Assembly: GCA_034508935.3 (NCBI GenBank)
Contig: CM067444.1
Span: 883,348-947,347, forward strand
Direction: 5' to 3'
Length of the DNA stretch: 64,000 bases
DNA from: Berghia stephanieae
Taxonomy: Eukaryota > Mollusca > Gastropoda > Nudibranchia > Aeolidiidae
Position numbers and translations under genes: made by a program. A model generated the notes under the pieces. The model worked only from the letters and a program-made list of their open reading frames with translations, did no database searches and was not told the DNA's origin. Below, piece after piece: positions 62,370 to 64,000 of this stretch (positions are counted from its first letter, which is position 1; every line of letters starts with the position of its first letter).

Positions 62370-62576
62370 CTGACAGGAAATTGAAAGGAAACAATGAATT
62401 GTTATTTAAAAAGAAACGTAACAAGTTTGTGAAAGGCTGGTGAGGCGTATTTGGCTATGAATAACAGAGGGCTAGTGCGGTTGTCCTGACTATTTTTGGA
62501 TCTGCTCCCTGTGTAGTGTTTGCCAGTTTTCTTAGGATTAGGAGGTTGTTTCTTGTGCTGAGAGAAGGACAGTGTG

Positions 62577-64000
62577 CGGTGTAAATGTGACACTGAGGTA
62601 CACAGTGAATGTGTAATGTGACACTGAGGTACACAGTGAATGTGTAATGTGACACTGAGGTACACAGTGAATGTGTAATGTGACACTGAGGTACACAGTG
62701 AATGTGTAATGTGACACTGAGGTACACAGTGAATGTGTAATGTGACACTGAGGTACACAGTGAATGTGTAATGTGACACTGAGGTACACAGTGAATGTGT
62801 AATGTGACACTGAGGTACACAGTGAATGTGTAATGTGACACTGAGGTACACAGTGAATGTGTAATGTGACACTGAGGTACACAGTGAATGTGTAATGTGA
62901 CACTGAGGTACACAGTGAATGTGTAATGTGACACTGAGGTACACAGTGAATGTGTAATGTGACACTGAGGTACACAGTGAATGTGTAATGTGACACTGAG
63001 GTACACAGTGAATGTGTAATGTGACACTGAGGTACACAGTGAATGTGTAATGTGACACTGAGGTACACAGTGAATGTGTAATGTGACACTGAGGTACACA
63101 GTGAATGTGTAATGTGACACTGAGGTACACAGTGAATGTGTAATGTGACACTGAGGTACACAGTGAATGTGTAATGTGACACTGAGGTACACAGTGAATG
63201 TGTAATGTGACACTGAGGTATACACATGTGAAGTGTAATGTGACCTGAGTACACAGTGAATGTGTAATGTGACACTGAGGTACACAGTGAATGTGTAATG
63301 TGACACTGAGGTACACAGTGAATGTGTAATGTACACTGAGGTACACAGTGAATGTGTAGTACACTGAGTACACAGTATGGGAAGTGTAGTAAGGGTGATG
63401 GACACTGAGGTACACAGTGAATGTGTGAATGAGTACTAATGAGATGGTACACAGTGAATGTGTAATGTGACACTGAGGTACACAGTGAATGTGTAATGTG
63501 ACACTGAGGTACACAGTGAATGTGTAATGTGACACTGAGGTACACAGTGAATGTGTAATGTGACACTGAGGTACACAGTGAATGTGTAATGTGACACTGA
63601 GGTACACAGTGAATGTGTAATGTGACACTGAGGTACACAGTGAATGTGTAATGTGACACTGAGGTACACAGTGTGAAATGAGTAGAATGTGACACTGAGG
63701 TACACAGTGAATGTGTAATGTGACACTGAGGTACACAGTGAATGTGTAATGTGACACTGAGTACACAGTGAATGTGTATGTGACCTGAGGTACACAGTGA
63801 ATGTGTAATGTGACACTGAGGTACACAGTGAATGTGTAATGTGACACTGAGGTACACAGTGAATGTGTAATGTGACACTGAGGTACACAGTGAATGTGTA
63901 ATGTGACACTGAGTACACAGTGAATGTGTAATGTGACACTGAGGTACACAGTGAATGTGTAATGTGACACTGAGGTACACAGTGAATGTGTAATGTGACA
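62577..64000. repeat. 31-bp minisatellite, ~45 copies, runs off the window
   Basis: The unit contains 'gtacacagtgaatgtgtaat' and 'gtgacactgag'. Copies from 62598 to about 63210 are identical, while several between 63215 and 63450 have multiple small indels. 31 is not a multiple of 3 and the minus-strand unit has no stop in any frame, so three spurious frames of up to 522 residues cross it. It lies upstream of the CHEK2 exon at 62283-62369, within an intron. Confidence 0.97.

Noticed and set aside
62402-63980. Open frames of 522, 480 and 316 residues on the minus strand
   Set aside because: They arise from a 31-bp repeat without stops in any minus-strand frame; no domain, no codon bias, no splice support.

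Overview
This is an animal (metazoan) nuclear window. The genes have many short exons with GT-AG introns, the proteins are typical animal orthologues, and introns and spacers are full of LINEs, tRNA-derived SINEs, MITE-like elements and minisatellites. The repeat mix and AT-rich spacers suggest a marine invertebrate, possibly a mollusc or other lophotrochozoan. I cannot name the species.

Layout. Positions 1-6.7 kb hold no gene I recognise, only old repeats and a Ty3/gypsy-type pol fossil. A plus-strand, multi-exon gene of unknown function runs from 6783 to 10482. A repeat-rich spacer follows to about 16.5 kb. SGF29, the tandem-Tudor histone reader of the SAGA/ATAC acetyltransferase complexes, lies on the plus strand at 16598-28820 in about ten exons. 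From 28.9 to 35.9 kb there is a LINE fragment, two inverted fields of a 38-bp minisatellite and two SINEs. COQ5, the mitochondrial C-methyltransferase of ubiquinone synthesis, lies on the plus strand at 35942-48628 in eight exons that all join in frame. Its first intron carries a young LTR element with gag-like sequence only. From 48.6 to 55.7 kb I see only repeats. The last three coding exons of a CHEK2 (CHK2 checkpoint kinase) orthologue lie on the minus strand at 55749-62369. One of its introns contains a nearly full-length CR1/L2/Rex1-type LINE followed directly by a MITE. The window ends inside a 31-bp minisatellite.

The genes are not an operon. SGF29 acts in chromatin, COQ5 in mitochondria and CHEK2 in DNA-damage signalling. 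The most notable content is repeat architecture: (1) a mobile element with short inverted ends that carries a 1.6-kb ACC/ATC-type array and has landed inside a 52-bp minisatellite; (2) a fold-back array of five tRNA-SINE units flanked by a 13-bp duplication, whose centre holds 48 bp identical to a site 3.7 kb away; (3) a hAT-like MITE with an exact 8-bp target duplication nested in a LINE fragment; (4) a 38-bp minisatellite family at three sites in both orientations, with a 77-bp dimeric higher-order form. SGF29 exons 7-9 show a cluster of single-base discrepancies that may be assembly errors.
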